Shown: one piece after another, positions 63,910-64,000 of the stretch | How the letters are laid out: every line of letters starts with the position of its first letter | Numbering within the stretch: the stretch's first letter is position 1 | Assembly (NCBI RefSeq): GCF_000739775.1 | Contig: NZ_BBJH01000020.1 | Span: forward strand, 62,001-126,000 | DNA from: Paraburkholderia heleia NBRC 101817 | GTDB taxonomy: Bacteria > Pseudomonadota > Gammaproteobacteria > Burkholderiales > Burkholderiaceae | Direction of reading: 5' to 3' | DNA length: 64,000 nucleotides | Made by a program: the position numbers and the translations under genes | Notes under the pieces: model-generated | Seen by the model: only the letters and a program-made list of their open reading frames with translations | Databases searched by the model: none | What the model was told of the DNA's origin: nothing

Positions 63910-64000
63910 GCAAGGATTCCTGTCGATGCAACCGGCGCACGCTCAGGCGGCCGGGCGCACGGGGTTGTCGCGTTGCGGCAATGGTAGCGCACGCGCCAGT

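Overview
The window is about 64 kb of GC-rich chromosome from a beta-proteobacterium of the Burkholderiaceae, most like Paraburkholderia, Caballeronia or Burkholderia. The evidence is the protein sequences themselves (ATP synthase, ParAB, MnmG, HU and type II secretion proteins of Burkholderia type), the canonical 16-bp parS sites, and the gene order. The content is almost all core chromosome. I saw no insertion sequence, prophage, CRISPR array, tRNA or rRNA.

Layout. 1-0.8 kb: 5' part of an acyl-CoA synthetase gene. 1.1-8.8 kb: complete F1Fo ATP synthase operon atpIBEFHAGDC on the minus strand. 9.1-14.8 kb: SLC13/ArsB-type permease, parB, parA, rsmG, mnmG, with two perfect parS sites. 15-21.4 kb: a branched-chain amino-acid type ABC importer with a fused permease-ATPase and two tandem paralogous binding proteins. 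22.1-27 kb: a second importer of the same class in five genes. 27.3-31.7 kb: GMC oxidoreductase and methylmalonate-semialdehyde dehydrogenase with a divergent LysR regulator. 31.9-34.4 kb: CYTH protein and phenylalanine hydroxylation genes (phhA, phhB) with a divergent Lrp-type regulator. 34.5-41 kb: DUF3717-like protein, two-component system, SET-domain protein, Old Yellow Enzyme homologue, glutamine amidotransferase and a MarR regulator with a cysteine-rich tail. 41.8-44.2 kb: YbdK-type ligase and a CPA2 antiporter. 45.1-50 kb: mnmC, HU, CobW GTPase, lytic transglycosylase. 50.4-62.3 kb: a complete type II secretion cluster (gspD-E-F, inverted gspC, gspG-N). 62.3-63.9 kb: a NodT-type outer-membrane efflux lipoprotein.

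How the parts fit. The parABS locus and the two clusters of DnaA-box-like sequences (41.3-41.5 kb and 44.9-45.1 kb, in the two largest gene-free gaps) suggest that the window contains or adjoins the replication origin of the main chromosome, at a place with no dnaA gene. Most genes left of about 45 kb run leftward and the large gsp cluster runs rightward, as expected for genes pointing away from an origin. This is inference from motifs and synteny; the decisive tests (GC skew, marker frequency) were not run.

The most notable small-scale structures are a parS site forming the core of what looks like the intrinsic terminator of the liv operon (14911-14940), a 30-bp perfect palindrome between atpD and atpC (1618-1647), a perfect LysR-type box in front of the mmsA regulator, and a candidate small RNA at about 21.8-21.9 kb. 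Coordinates of short motifs were counted by hand and may be off by one or two bases.
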